Part shown: positions 1 through 8,852 of the stretch, piece after piece
How positions within the stretch are numbered: position 1 is the first letter of the stretch
How the letters are laid out: every line of letters begins with the position of its first letter
Assembly: GCA_029261155.1 (NCBI GenBank)
Contig: JAJDBW010000006.1
Span: forward strand, 1-53,299
DNA length: 53,299 nucleotides
Reading direction: 5' to 3'
Source: Nitrospirota bacterium
GTDB lineage: Bacteria > Nitrospirota > Nitrospiria > SBBL01 > JAADHI01
Made by a program: the position numbers and the translations under genes
Notes under the pieces: model-generated
The model's input: only the letters and a program-made list of their open reading frames with translations
Databases searched by the model: none
Told to the model about the DNA's origin: nothing

Positions 1-74
1 TGCCCTGTTTTCCACAAACGCCAGATCTCCTGTCGATCTAGGGGCGTTAACCTGATCCGCTTGTGCATCACCAT
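1..74 (-). CDS. Probable transposase, N-terminal fragment cut by the window edge
   Basis: The minus strand opens with ATG at 74, a second in-frame ATG at 68, and 24 codons that run off the left edge. A strong Shine-Dalgarno sequence (GAGGAGG, about 10 nt upstream of the ATG at 74) supports a real start. The visible peptide begins MVMHKRIRLTPLDRQEIW and is followed by RLWKTG. A basic start followed by a 'LTP-x-x-R-x-E-I' segment is typical of the first helix of helix-turn-helix domains that begin IS481/IS30-like transposases. This is a family impression from 24 residues only; another HTH protein is possible. Confidence 0.45.
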   Translation of the reverse strand, partial: MVMHKRIRLTPLDRQEIWRLWKTG

Positions 75-150
75 GTCTACAGAACCTCCTCTTCGTTAAA
101 TTACACGAAATTCTGTAAACAACGCGCTTATTTCTTACATCTAATGAATT

Positions 151-792
151 CTAATGCTTTTTCTTCTGCATGTGCACATGGTAGAAGGCATAAAGCCCGT
201 CTCGTTCTTCTTCGATTTTTAGGATTTTGAATTCCCTGCCAAAAATCGCCCGGAAGCTTCCTTTTTTGAAAAAGCGATCGTAATGCCCTTTGTGCATCAC
301 CCAATCGCGGGTCCTGCGGTCCTCAGGGTGATGTTTAAAGCGGGTCGAAAAACAAGACAAAAGAAAGTTCCCCTCCGACTTTAATAAGGGGACAACACTT
401 TGTAAATAGGCTTTGGTGTCCCGCTTCCGTACATGGTGGAGGCAGCCGTAATCGATGAGCACATCGAAAGTGTTGGGCGAAAAAGGAAGCTGAAAAACAT
501 CTCCTAAAACAAAGCAGGGATTTGATCGCAAGCCGTTGAGTAAGTGGATTGCACGGGTCAGGGCGCCGGCTTGGTAATCCAGACCCACTGCTCGATAACC
601 GGCACGCGCAAAGAGGGCGGCATGGCGTCCTTCGCCGCAGCCAAGGTCGAGCACCTGTCCGGAAGGTTTTTTCTTTTTAAATGCTTTCAGAAATTGGATC
701 ACGGGCAGCGAGGGCTCGGAAACCGGCCAGCCGTGTTCTCCCGATCGATACGCTTCCTCGAAATACGCTTTTTGCGTTTCGTACAGATCCAC
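151..792 (-). CDS. Class I SAM-dependent methyltransferase
   Basis: This 213-residue protein has a Rossmann-type methyltransferase core. Motif I (VLDLGCGEGRHA) lies at about residues 47-58, an acidic end of strand 2 (GLDYQ) about 15 residues later, and the motif II/III region (FDVLIDYGCLHHV) at about 110-122. Methyl transfer from S-adenosylmethionine is therefore the likely activity; the acceptor cannot be read from the sequence. The start is GTG at 792 with only a distant GAGG upstream, so the exact N-terminus is uncertain. It follows the oxidase gene at 927 on the same strand after a 134-nt gap and may be the last gene of a PurU-oxidase-methyltransferase unit. Confidence 0.85.
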   Translation of the reverse strand: MDLYETQKAYFEEAYRSGEHGWPVSEPSLPVIQFLKAFKKKKPSGQVLDLGCGEGRHAALFARAGYRAVGLDYQAGALTRAIHLLNGLRSNPCFVLGDVFQLPFSPNTFDVLIDYGCLHHVRKRDTKAYLQSVVPLLKSEGNFLLSCFSTRFKHHPEDRRTRDWVMHKGHYDRFFKKGSFRAIFGREFKILKIEEERDGLYAFYHVHMQKKKH

Positions 793-926
793 TTTTCACG
801 CGTCCTCTGCCATACAATACGCCCAAGCCAAGGACTTGATCAAGCGAGAAAAATCAGGAATATCCCTTCCAGCGGCATTACGGTCAAGTCTCCGCTCGAC
901 TTGCTAAGCTCAGGTTCCTTACGGGA

Positions 927-2153
927 TCAGATGAGCATGGTTTCCGAAACGGTTTTCCCCGTTTTAAAACGGTGTCCCGAAAGCATGGAGAGGTCGATAC
1001 TCCGGTAGCGACCCTCTAAAATGAGCTCAGCTAATCCACGTCCAACGGCGTAGGACTGCATGACCCCATGGCCCGAAAAGGCGTGGGCTTCATAAAGATT
1101 TAAAAAGCCATCCACTTGTCCAATGATCGCGCTGCTGTCGGGTGAAACGGCATAGAGTCCGGCCCAACCGCCAATCGGCTTGAGGCGATCGAAGTTGCTG
1201 CTTCGTTTAGCGAGGCGCGGCCAGATTTCTTGAATGAAAAAGGAGTCGCGGTCGTAATCGAGGCGATAGCCCGGCGGCTCGGCCGGAAGGGCATAGCCCG
1301 CCAGAATATTCCCACCCTCATGATGGAAATAGAGCCCGCTGTTATCGACAATCATGCCATAAGCGGAAAGATCAAGATCTTGTGCATGGAGAATGGAGAC
1401 CTGTCGGCGAAGTGCCGTACTGGGGGTTTTTTGTCCATATAATGAAGACAGGCGTGGAGCCCATGCGCCCGCCGCATTGACAAGCGTTTTGACCTCGACC
1501 GTTGAAACGGGGCTTTCTGCAGCGAGCTTTTGAGTGATTAAAAAGTCACGAAGGGCATCTTCGGATGAGATTTCGCGCAAGTGGAGCCTGCGGACAGACT
1601 TCTCTTTAACCGTTATTTTTTCGACGGCATGCCGATCGATCCAGGTCACGCCGGCTGCCGACGCGCGACGGCGATAATATGATTTGAGCAGGTTTGGGTT
1701 GATGAGGCCGTCTTTGGGGGAAAAGCCCGCCCTATAAACACCCTCGAGCCGATCAAGGAAGGGAAAGCGTTTGGTGATCTCTTGAGGGAATAAAGGCTCA
1801 AGCACCCCGCCGAGGGCCGCCTGTGTTTTACGGTGCGCTTTGCCACGTCGCCATCCGGCCTCGTCATAAAGCCAAAGGTAGCCTTGTTGGTGAAAACCAA
1901 CTTCCGCAGCATGCTGCTCATAAAAGGCGATGGCGTCTTTAGAAAGGGCGATGTTGACCGGCTGAGACCAAGTGGCTCTTACCCCGCCGGCATTGCGTTC
2001 GGACGAGCCCCAGGTGCCGCTGAGGTCACTATCGACCACGGCGATATCTTTTGCGCCCGCCTCGGCCAGGGCCATCGCGATACTGCTGCCGACGATGCCG
2101 CCGCCAATAATTAAAATGTTGTAGGATGCTTCCAAAATTTGCGCTTTCTCCAC
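927..2153 (-). CDS. FAD-dependent oxidoreductase (DAO family: glycine/sarcosine/D-amino-acid oxidase-like)
   Basis: The 408-residue protein begins with an FAD dinucleotide-binding fold: a short strand, then IIGGGIVGSS at about residues 15-24, with the acidic end of strand 2 (VVDSD) at about 39-43. The C-terminal segment has the family's second FAD contact (SGHGVMQSYAVG followed by GLAELI). Length and layout fit the DAO superfamily, which oxidises secondary or primary amines such as sarcosine, glycine or D-amino acids; the substrate is not evident. The start is GTG at 2153 without a clear ribosome site. It lies 57 nt after purU on the same strand. Both could belong to one-carbon/methylamine catabolism (oxidase releasing C1 units, PurU releasing formate), which is inference. 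Confidence 0.8.
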   Translation of the reverse strand: MEKAQILEASYNILIIGGGIVGSSIAMALAEAGAKDIAVVDSDLSGTWGSSERNAGGVRATWSQPVNIALSKDAIAFYEQHAAEVGFHQQGYLWLYDEAGWRRGKAHRKTQAALGGVLEPLFPQEITKRFPFLDRLEGVYRAGFSPKDGLINPNLLKSYYRRRASAAGVTWIDRHAVEKITVKEKSVRRLHLREISSEDALRDFLITQKLAAESPVSTVEVKTLVNAAGAWAPRLSSLYGQKTPSTALRRQVSILHAQDLDLSAYGMIVDNSGLYFHHEGGNILAGYALPAEPPGYRLDYDRDSFFIQEIWPRLAKRSSNFDRLKPIGGWAGLYAVSPDSSAIIGQVDGFLNLYEAHAFSGHGVMQSYAVGRGLAELILEGRYRSIDLSMLSGHRFKTGKTVSETMLI

Positions 2154-2210
2154 CGCGTTTGTTAAGCGGGAAAGTCCATTCGCGAATCGTCCCGCTGTGG
2201 TGTCGGAGGA

Positions 2211-3086
2211 CTATACGAATACGATGCTGCGGTTTTTAAAGACGAGAATTTTTCGATTGAGGTGGTGCCAGACCGCCCGCGACAGAACTACCTTTTCCAA
2301 ATCACGGCCTTTCCGAATGAGATCGTTTACCGTATCGCTATGGCTCACCCGAATGACGTCTTGTTCGATAATCGGCCCTGCGTCCAATTCCGCGGTCACA
2401 TAGTGACTGGTGGCTCCGATAATTTTAACGCCGCGTTCATGTGCGGAATTGTAGGGTTTGGCGCCGGGAAAGGCGGGGAGAAAAGAGTGGTGAATGTTGA
2501 TGATGCGATTTGGGTAGTGGCTGACGAAGTCGTCACTGAGAATCTGCATATAACGGGCCAGGACAAGGGTATCGATGCGATGGTCTTTTAAAAGCCGCAA
2601 TTGTTTTTTTTCTTGCTCGGCTTTGTTGGCCTTGTTCATGGGGAAATGGTGAAAATCGATGCCGAGGTTCAGAGCCGCCGCTTCAAGGTCGGGATGATTG
2701 CTCACGATCAGGGGGATCTCCACCTGCCACTCTCCGGCTTGGTATCGCGACAAGATGTCGAACAAGCAGTGCGCGTATTTCGAAACAAAAATCGCCAAAC
2801 GCTGATGTTCGTTTGAATCGAAGCGCTGCCAGTCCATGCGAAAAGGGCGCGCAATTTTTTGCTGAAACTGAGACCTGAATTCCTCAGGCGAAATTGTAAA
2901 GCCGCTTAAGTCCCATTCGAGGCGCATGAAGAAATGGTTCTCTGCCGGATCTACATATTGTTCCAGGTGAAGGATGTTGCCTCGGTGTTCGAGGATGAAG
3001 GCCGTGACACTGGCGATCAAACCCTTTTGATCGGGGCAGGAGATCATGAGTATTGCGGCGTGTTTTTCTTTAATGTCGGGAGTCAT
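2211..3086 (-). CDS. purU: Formyltetrahydrofolate deformylase
   Basis: PurU hydrolyses 10-formyltetrahydrofolate to formate and tetrahydrofolate, balancing one-carbon pools. An N-terminal ACT domain (ILMISCPDQKGLIASV onwards, about residues 12-90) precedes a formyltransferase-type hydrolase domain. The catalytic region INIHHSFLPAFPGAKPY carries the conserved Asn-His pair, and the conserved Asp lies in TAELDAGPIIEQDV. I place the start at ATG 3086 (291 residues), the usual length for the family. A longer reading from TTG at 3188 would add 34 residues with no family counterpart and no ribosome site. It is the first gene of the minus-strand trio with the oxidase and the methyltransferase. Confidence 0.92.
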   Translation of the reverse strand: MTPDIKEKHAAILMISCPDQKGLIASVTAFILEHRGNILHLEQYVDPAENHFFMRLEWDLSGFTISPEEFRSQFQQKIARPFRMDWQRFDSNEHQRLAIFVSKYAHCLFDILSRYQAGEWQVEIPLIVSNHPDLEAAALNLGIDFHHFPMNKANKAEQEKKQLRLLKDHRIDTLVLARYMQILSDDFVSHYPNRIINIHHSFLPAFPGAKPYNSAHERGVKIIGATSHYVTAELDAGPIIEQDVIRVSHSDTVNDLIRKGRDLEKVVLSRAVWHHLNRKILVFKNRSIVFV

Positions 3087-3335
3087 TATTTCGATGTCGA
3101 GAAATTCTAAGTCGTCAGCAAGAAGATAGGACTTTCTGAAATAAGATGCAACGATTTTTTTAATAGGAAGGAGACTGTTTCTTGACAAGGCGATTGAAAA
3201 TTCTTATTTTTGCGAGCCATTGAAAGTGTAAATCCGGTCCTGCGAAGCAAAGCTTATCGCGAGCAGCAATTATGGGTCGGGTTATGATTGGACGAGGAAA
3301 GATCAACTTTTTGGAGATATGATCGAGGAGGGACG

Positions 3336-3644
3336 ATGTCAATTAAACTCGAAATGTCGGTTTTTTCGAAATGTTTGGGAGACCGTTATCGCTTAGCATC
3401 GGAATTGTCCGCCGATGTTCATCTTGAATTGCTGAAGGTTACCAATCTCCAGCGTTCGCCAGATGCCGATGAAGAAGTCGGGGCCTCCTTTTCACTTATT
3501 TTTCGGGGGCCTTTAGATTATGTTCTGTCCGAGCAAGTTTATCGGCTTGAACACGAAAAATTGGGTGTGTTCGAGCTTTGCCTTGCGCCCGTCGGGATGG
3601 ATGAAAGCAGTTTACATTATGAAGCGGTGTTTATCTCTTCGTAA
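3336..3644 (+). CDS. Small DUF6916-like protein of unknown function
   Basis: This 102-residue soluble protein starts at ATG 3336, 2 nt after a strong GAGGAGGGA stretch. A longer reading from 3288 lacks a ribosome site. The sequence alternates hydrophobic strands and a conserved-looking F-R-G-P turn (SLIFRGPLDYVLSEQVYRLE), with a C-terminal strand (YEAVFIS). This is the pattern I associate with the DUF6916 family, whose role is unknown and which often lies near phage-tail-collar (microcystin-dependent) genes. No such genes are nearby here. It is monocistronic and converges with the GGDEF gene. Confidence 0.6.
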   Translation: MSIKLEMSVFSKCLGDRYRLASELSADVHLELLKVTNLQRSPDADEEVGASFSLIFRGPLDYVLSEQVYRLEHEKLGVFELCLAPVGMDESSLHYEAVFISS

Positions 3645-3719
3645 ATTCAGGCGATTCTTATTGTCGTATGCGAAGTTTCGTGCCCCGGATGCTCGAAAAG
3701 AAAGTTGTTTTTCTTGCTT

Positions 3720-4709
3720 CTATCTTCCTATTCGCTTCAATTCCTTGCCCGATGTCGTGTCGTAATTGGCTCGTGCTTCCATCTCTGAGTCATGCATTCC
3801 GTTTTTCCCCATTTCGGGTGTATAAAATTTAAAGGTATGTCGCCCGGCCCTTTTTGCCCGGTACATTGCGATATCGGCGCATTTCATGAGTACCGACACC
3901 TCACGCCCGTCTCGAGGATAGATACTGACCCCGATACTTGTTGTGACGATATGTTCATGCGCGTCAATTGAAAAAGGCTGTGATAACGTTTTGAGGATTT
4001 TCCTGCAGATAAGATCAATATCATCGATCGATGTCATGCCTTCCAAGAGAATGATAAATTCGTCCCCTGAAAGTCGGGCGATGGTGTCCACTTCTCTCAA
4101 AGATTCAACAAGTCTTTTTGCATAAGCAATTAAGAGTTTATCCCCGGCATCGTGTCCGTGCGAGTCGTTCACATTTTTAAACCGGTCTAAGTCTAGATAG
4201 AGGACACCGAGGGTCTTAACGCCATTGCGCATTCCTGCAAGGGCGTGCGTAAACCGATCTAAAAAGAGGGCACGGTTTGGGAGTTGCGTTAAGAGATCGT
4301 AGTAGGCAAGGCGATAGAGCTTTTCCTGCTCTTGAATCTGTTTCGTAATATCTCTTCCCGTTGAAATGTAATGGGTAATCTTCCCTGCCTCGTCGACAAT
4401 GGGCGTGACTGTGAGTTCCTCGTAGTAGGGCGTTTGATTTTTCCAACGTCTGATTCTAATTTCCTGGAAGATCTCTCCTTTTTCCAAGCGAGCGTGAACT
4501 TGCTTCAAAGAAAAGTCGGCGGACGTATCTTGGATGTGGGTGCTTCCTCCTTTTTTACCGAGAATGTCATTCGGCCGACACCCCCTTGAACGAATATAAG
4601 CAGGATTGACGTACTCGATTACACCTTCTGTATTGGTGATCATGATCGAATCCGTTGTTTGCTCTAGGACATTCGGCAACCGCTTGAATTCGAATTCTAC
4701 TTTTTCCAT
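3720..4709 (-). CDS. PAS-domain diguanylate cyclase (GGDEF)
   Basis: The 329-residue protein has a PAS sensor domain (about residues 10-125, with the typical DSIMITNTEGVIEYVNPAY start and a C-terminal GRDITKQI) followed by a GGDEF domain (about 135-295). The active-site loop reads SGDEF at 214-218, an accepted variant of GGDEF. The inhibitory I-site R-x-x-D (R205, D208) is intact, so it probably makes cyclic di-GMP from two GTP and is subject to product feedback. There is no membrane segment or signal peptide, so it should sense a cytoplasmic cue through PAS. No EAL domain is present. The neighbours give no target pathway. Confidence 0.9.
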   Translation of the reverse strand: MEKVEFEFKRLPNVLEQTTDSIMITNTEGVIEYVNPAYIRSRGCRPNDILGKKGGSTHIQDTSADFSLKQVHARLEKGEIFQEIRIRRWKNQTPYYEELTVTPIVDEAGKITHYISTGRDITKQIQEQEKLYRLAYYDLLTQLPNRALFLDRFTHALAGMRNGVKTLGVLYLDLDRFKNVNDSHGHDAGDKLLIAYAKRLVESLREVDTIARLSGDEFIILLEGMTSIDDIDLICRKILKTLSQPFSIDAHEHIVTTSIGVSIYPRDGREVSVLMKCADIAMYRAKRAGRHTFKFYTPEMGKNGMHDSEMEARANYDTTSGKELKRIGR

Positions 4710-5414
4710 TAGTTGCTTCGCCTCACTTTATGAACCCTATTCTAATTCTGCGGTTTTCTTGCCAGGTCGAAAGACCTGATGTCTAATGTCTTATGCTGTC
4801 TTTCTAGAAAAGCAAAAGGTGTACCAATAGATTATAAGGACAGCGCTGCGATAGACGGGCCTATCTTCCCCAAGAATGACCTATGGGAGAAGAGGAAATT
4901 CCAGTTATTGGAATGGTGTTTCGATTTCCGGAATCTGATTGCTGAGGGAATCTACATTGATTGGGAATCGGTAATATAATCTCAGTGAGAAAGGTTTAGG
5001 GTAAGGAAAGATGTGTAAAAGTCGTGTAATGGAGACACGGCCTTTCCAAGCCTGTGCTTAAGCTTGTTCTTTATTCGAGGAAAAACTTTCTTCATTTTGT
5101 CTCAAAAAACCGACAGACTTGGGGCTTCTAAGCGGGTCCCACCTAAATTGGACATGAATAAAATTGAATTTTGATTTAGCCTATTTCGACTCTCGTATCA
5201 GATCTCGATCCCTTTCAATTTTCCGATAATCTGAATCGAATTCCGGAAACTGAATCAGAGGTCAAAGGAATGAAGTTGAAATTATCTATAAATAAATCAA
5301 TAGCTTAATCTCCTCCTCCTCCTGTAAATGCTTAGGCATGCGACTTGCTCTTCTGTTCGTCAAGCTCAATACAAAACCTTTAAAACAATTCAACAATAGC
5401 GATGAGGTGAAAGG
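4710..5414. other. 705-nt stretch without a convincing gene
   Basis: Short open frames exist on both strands, but none has a ribosome site together with a protein-like composition. The stretch contains a palindrome ATTCCA-5 nt-TGGAAT at 4898-4914. It also contains two related segments centred on TTCCGGAA (about 4925-4940 and 5239-5258). A segment near 5130 (AAATTGGACATGAA) resembles the arms of the inverted repeat at 24,256-24,370. It may be a graveyard of decayed insertion sequences; this is inference. Confidence 0.5.
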
Positions 5415-5810
5415 ATGAAAACAGACAGCCTTTGCATGGAAAGAGAAGTCGCGGTTCGTAATGCGCTTGACCTTCGTATACAACATCTTTTGGAAAGGCT
5501 TGAAAGCACTCAGGTCTGTTCCGAGGGCGAACGACTCCGTTTATACAGAATTGTCTTTGCTATCCAACTGACATTAAAAGAGGCCTATGACAATCTTAGA
5601 GAAATCAGATCCAGTCTTGGCCAGGTGGCCTATCATTTACAAATGCATCCGACATGGCTTTGCGGTCTCCTTAATTTAGTCGATGCGATGATCGCTCAGG
5701 TGGAAGGGGAGAAAACCGAATCCTACGGGGCGCTTTTAGATATTATGAATGTCGATATCAAATTGTTAATTAACGCCTCACACCGCTATCACCTCGCGAG
5801 GTATGCCTAG
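5415..5810 (+). CDS. Hypothetical protein, alpha-helical
   Basis: This is a 131-residue soluble protein that I do not recognise. The start at ATG 5415 has a GAGGTGAAAGG ribosome site just upstream. The composition is strongly helical, with charged heptad-like segments (about residues 8-30 and 38-70) and a Leu-rich central part (GLLNLVDAMIAQV). There is no signal peptide or membrane segment. It lies 79 nt upstream of the CPBP protease gene on the same strand and could be co-transcribed with it. No function can be stated. Confidence 0.6.
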   Translation: MKTDSLCMEREVAVRNALDLRIQHLLERLESTQVCSEGERLRLYRIVFAIQLTLKEAYDNLREIRSSLGQVAYHLQMHPTWLCGLLNLVDAMIAQVEGEKTESYGALLDIMNVDIKLLINASHRYHLARYA

Positions 5811-5889
5811 GTTTCAGGAAGAAGGCGAACATAAAATGAAGATTGCACCTGGGTTGTTTTATCCGATATCCTAGGCTCGGGGTGCATGA

Positions 5890-6828
5890 ATGGCGAATGG
5901 GATTGGATACCTGCTTCTTTTACTCGGCGTGGGCGGGTACTTCACGGCCAATACATCGGTTCTTTCTATGCGGCGGTCGCTTTTCGATCATCAAGGCTGG
6001 AATATTTGGCCGGGGATTATTTCAGCGATCCTGATTCACCTGATTGGGCGTGGCGCGGGTCTATTCTCGCACGGAAGGCCCATTGTGTGGTGGGTCTACA
6101 TGGGCATGGGAGGCGTGATGTTATTCAGCCTCTTTTTTTATTACCGCCTGGTGATGAAGCGAAGCCTCACTGCCTTGGGCCTGTCCTGGGTCCAGCTGCC
6201 TCTACAGCTGGTTTTAGGTTTACGGTGGATCATTGGCTATTTCATCATTGGGAACGTGTCGGTTTATCTGTTCGCCATTTTCTTTTTGAAGGTGCTTGAC
6301 TTCCCTCAGGTTTTCGAGACTTTGATTGTTAGGCAAAGGCAGGCGATGGAGGGATCCGTCGGTTTACTTGCCTTGGTCGAAGCGGAATGGGGGGCTGCCT
6401 TCCTTTGGATTCCTGTGGTTTATCTGGTTTTAGTGGGACCAATTTTGGAAGAACTTGTTTTTCGGGGTTTACTCTATGGACCGATGCGGCGGCAGGTTGG
6501 ACCGGTTTTTGCGGCTTTGATGACCGCATTTTTATTTATGTTGGGTCATGGTCAAATCGCCCAGAGCACTTTTGTCTTTGGTCTTCTCTTTGCCTACTTG
6601 TACGAATCGACACAATCCCTCGTTCCCAGCATTCTTTTTCACGTGCTGATTAATTTGAGAAGCCTTGAACTCTATTTTGCGCATGAGGTGTCACTTTCGC
6701 CCACGGGAATGATGGCGGAAGCCGGGTGGCGTAGCCTGTTCTACGCCTTGCTGTTTTCGCTTGTCGCAGCGATCCATTGGAAGATGATCAAAAAGGGGCA
6801 TCGTCTGCACGTTCCGGTTTCGGCTTAA
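5890..6828 (+). CDS. CPBP family intramembrane glutamic endopeptidase
   Basis: This 312-residue, multi-spanning membrane protein belongs to the CAAX prenyl protease 2/CPBP (Abi) family. The signature EExxxR occurs as EELVFR (E187, E188, R192). The second motif, a His in a membrane helix, is at H220 (FMLGHG), and the third (SILFHVLIN) holds H251 and N255. At least seven hydrophobic segments are visible. Bacterial members act in protein processing at the membrane or in bacteriocin self-immunity; the substrate here is unknown. The start ATG 5890 places the first membrane helix at residues 4-22. An alternative open frame over the same bases lacks coherent composition. Confidence 0.88.
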   Translation: MANGIGYLLLLLGVGGYFTANTSVLSMRRSLFDHQGWNIWPGIISAILIHLIGRGAGLFSHGRPIVWWVYMGMGGVMLFSLFFYYRLVMKRSLTALGLSWVQLPLQLVLGLRWIIGYFIIGNVSVYLFAIFFLKVLDFPQVFETLIVRQRQAMEGSVGLLALVEAEWGAAFLWIPVVYLVLVGPILEELVFRGLLYGPMRRQVGPVFAALMTAFLFMLGHGQIAQSTFVFGLLFAYLYESTQSLVPSILFHVLINLRSLELYFAHEVSLSPTGMMAEAGWRSLFYALLFSLVAAIHWKMIKKGHRLHVPVSA

Positions 6829-6888
6829 AACCCCATTATTCGATTGATGATTCGGTGTCCTGCTTGTGTGTTCTACAGCGAAAGCGGT

Positions 6889-7134
6889 CTATGGCCCTTC
6901 GTCTTCAAAGCCTTCGATATCACTTCGGCGTTTGTCTTCAATCTTTTTGAGTTTGTCTTCTAATCCTTTTGCCTTTTCTATGGCATGGATTCTGGGTTGA
7001 ATAAAGGCGTCGGCTTTTTCTTGCACGGCATCCTGTGATTTCTTCAAGACATGCGTTGCCTCTTCTCCGCCACTGGTGCATGCGGTGGCCAGAGATAAGA
7101 TACAAAATAGGAAAAAGTGTTTTGCAAATTTCAT
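6889..7134 (-). CDS. Small lipoprotein with charged C-terminal coil
   Basis: An 81-residue protein starts at ATG 7134 with GGAG 8 nt upstream. The first residues form a lipoprotein signal peptide: Lys, then a hydrophobic stretch (FFLFCILSLATAC) ending in the lipobox LATAC, so the mature protein would begin at about Cys19. The remaining 60 residues are Lys/Glu-rich and helical (GLEDKLKKIEDKRRSDIEG). The function is unknown. It is divergent from the M48 peptidase gene. Confidence 0.7.
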   Translation of the reverse strand: MKFAKHFFLFCILSLATACTSGGEEATHVLKKSQDAVQEKADAFIQPRIHAIEKAKGLEDKLKKIEDKRRSDIEGFEDEGP

Positions 7135-7306
7135 GAGTGTACTCCAATGCGCGCGCCATCCTTGGGTGAATCGGACGACATTGTGAAGCGGAATTAAGCC
7201 GCTGGGTATTCCTATACTGTACAACCCAAGTGTCCTTTCCACAAGAACGAGGATGCGGCGATGTGCTTAAAGGGGTTGAATGCGCGCCCTTTCTCCCGAT
7301 TTGCAA

Positions 7307-7336
7307 TTGAAACGGTAAATTGGCCTGTGTCATAAT
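7307..7336 (+). promoter_or_regulatory. Candidate sigma-70 promoter of the M48 peptidase gene
   Basis: TTGAAA (7307-7312) and CATAAT (7331-7336) are separated by 18 nt, each matching five of six consensus positions. A start near 7343 would leave a short leader containing AAGG just before ATG 7354. Confidence 0.45.
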
Positions 7337-7353
7337 CGCATAAGGTTTTTCGC

Positions 7354-8157
7354 ATGAGCGTAAAAGAAGATATGGAAATGGGTATTAAAACAATTACTTG
7401 GGTCGCGGCTGGCTTGGTTTTATCGCTTGTCCTCTCCGCCTGTAAGAGTGTGCCGATCACGGGACGCCAGCAGTTTCTCATTATATCGGAATCGGAAGAG
7501 ATTGATTTGGGGCTTACGGCCTACCGTAAAACCTTGGAGGAGGAAACGCTATCGACGGATGCCGAGAAGGTGGCGATGGTCAAACGCGTCGGAGGCCGGA
7601 TCGCCGCGGTTTCGGGCCGTTCGGATTATCAATGGGCGTTTAATCTCATTGAAAAAGATGTCCCCAACGCCTGGGCTCTGCCCGGCGGTAAAGTCGCCAT
7701 TTATACTGGAATATTAAAATATACCCAAAGCGAGACCGGCCTCGCCGTGGTTATGGGGCATGAAGTTGCCCATGCCCTGGCCCGCCACGGGGGTGAACGT
7801 ATGTCGACGGGAATGATGACCCAGGTCGGGGTGCAAGGCATCAGTCTCCTATTGGGACAAGGCGATCCGCAAACCACGCAGGCCGTTCAACAGGCCTTCG
7901 GGATCGGCAGCCAAGTCGGTATCATGCTCCCCTTTAGCCGTCACCACGAATCGGAGGCGGACGAAATCGGCCTACATCTTATGGCCAAGGCCGGATACGA
8001 CCCGAGGGAAGCGAGCGCATTCTGGAAGCGGATGGGGCAAGGCGGTGGGAAGAAACCGCCGGAGTTTATGTCCACCCATCCCAGCGACAAAAGCCGCGTT
8101 CTCCGGATCGAAGCCCTGTTGCCTAAGGTGCTGCCGATCTACGAAAAAAACCGCTAA
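7354..8157 (+). CDS. M48 family metallopeptidase lipoprotein (LoiP/YggG-like)
   Basis: This 267-residue zinc endopeptidase is probably anchored in an envelope membrane. A lipoprotein signal (AAGLVLSLVLSAC, Cys30 if translation starts at 7354) is followed by the family's N-terminal PITGRQQF motif. The zinc site HEVAH is at 136-140, with the third ligand in HESEADEIG at about 199-207. The conserved NAWALPGGKVAIYTGIL segment precedes the catalytic helix. M48 lipoproteins degrade misfolded outer-membrane or periplasmic proteins. Starts at 7372 or 7378 are also possible; AAGG upstream of 7354 favours the first. Confidence 0.92.
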   Translation: MSVKEDMEMGIKTITWVAAGLVLSLVLSACKSVPITGRQQFLIISESEEIDLGLTAYRKTLEEETLSTDAEKVAMVKRVGGRIAAVSGRSDYQWAFNLIEKDVPNAWALPGGKVAIYTGILKYTQSETGLAVVMGHEVAHALARHGGERMSTGMMTQVGVQGISLLLGQGDPQTTQAVQQAFGIGSQVGIMLPFSRHHESEADEIGLHLMAKAGYDPREASAFWKRMGQGGGKKPPEFMSTHPSDKSRVLRIEALLPKVLPIYEKNR

Positions 8158-8310
8158 GCTGCGGCAAGCTGGAAGGTTGTCGTCATTTTCCTGTTTTATG
8201 AATGATTTGGGGCCCAATTGCCTGCGGACTTCACTGCCAATCCAGAGGGTATCGCCGGATGCGTCCTGGAGAGACGAAGGGTTCCACTTTTGGAGCGTTC
8301 TCTGAAAAGA

Positions 8311-8338
8311 TTGACAATACAATTCTGATCTCTATAAT
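8311..8338 (+). promoter_or_regulatory. Perfect-consensus sigma-70 promoter
   Basis: TTGACA (8311-8316), a 16-nt spacer and TATAAT (8333-8338) match consensus at all 12 positions. Transcription should start near 8345, only about 2 nt before the ATG at 8347. Either the first gene is leaderless or its true start is further in. The promoter probably drives the 8.3-11.8 kb set. Confidence 0.75.
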
Positions 8339-8346
8339 AATCGCCT

Positions 8347-8655
8347 ATGAGAAGTCTGTTTTTTAAAAGGGCCAACGCCATTGTTTTTCTGGTGGTCTTC
8401 TATGCCGTCACGGTGGTGTTCAGTACCCTGTGTCCGTCCCAGGGAGGCCAGAACCTCCATCACCAGAAACAACGCGTTCATCATAGCCTCAGTTGCCTCT
8501 TGGCTTGTTCCAGCCTTATGGCGCGAGATGCCAGTGCACCTCAGTTGCCATCGGGCCATTTCTTATTCGGCATCCTGCTGCTCCTGGCCGCCTTTCATTT
8601 CTATAAAATCCACACAGAAAATTTCCGCTCCCGCGCCCCGCCTTTGGCGGCCTAG
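8347..8655 (+). CDS. Small two-helix membrane protein with His/Cys-containing middle
   Basis: A 102-residue protein has one hydrophobic helix at about 10-30 (AIVFLVVFYAVTVVFSTLC) and a second near 70-85 (LFGILLLLAAFHF). The loop between them contains several His and Cys residues (NLHHQ, VHHSLSCLLACSS). This layout resembles small DUF2946-like proteins found in metal-handling operons, and is also echoed by the next gene at 8853. There is no ribosome site, because the promoter lies immediately upstream, so translation would be leaderless. Codon use gives only modest support. Confidence 0.5.
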   Translation: MRSLFFKRANAIVFLVVFYAVTVVFSTLCPSQGGQNLHHQKQRVHHSLSCLLACSSLMARDASAPQLPSGHFLFGILLLLAAFHFYKIHTENFRSRAPPLAA

Positions 8656-8852
8656 GACCGGCAAGCTGTTTCGACCTTGCATCGGACTCGTTGCCCTCTG
8701 TCCTGTCCTTTCATCTCGAATTAATCCAAATTTTTTAAAAAAACACTATTCCGGAATGCCGCTTTGCTTTGGCGTGACCAACACGGATAGATCGATATCG
8801 AAAACACGAATGCGGCTTCGCAAGGATGCGTGTTGTTTATTGAATCGCTGCT

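Noticed and set aside
4779-4979. 66-codon plus-strand frame in the 4.7-5.4 kb gap
   Set aside because: No ribosome site, no recognisable pattern, and the frame ends without a neighbour that would support it.
5286-5486. 66-codon minus-strand frame overlapping the gene at 5415
   Set aside because: It overlaps the start of a gene with a good ribosome site and has no support of its own.
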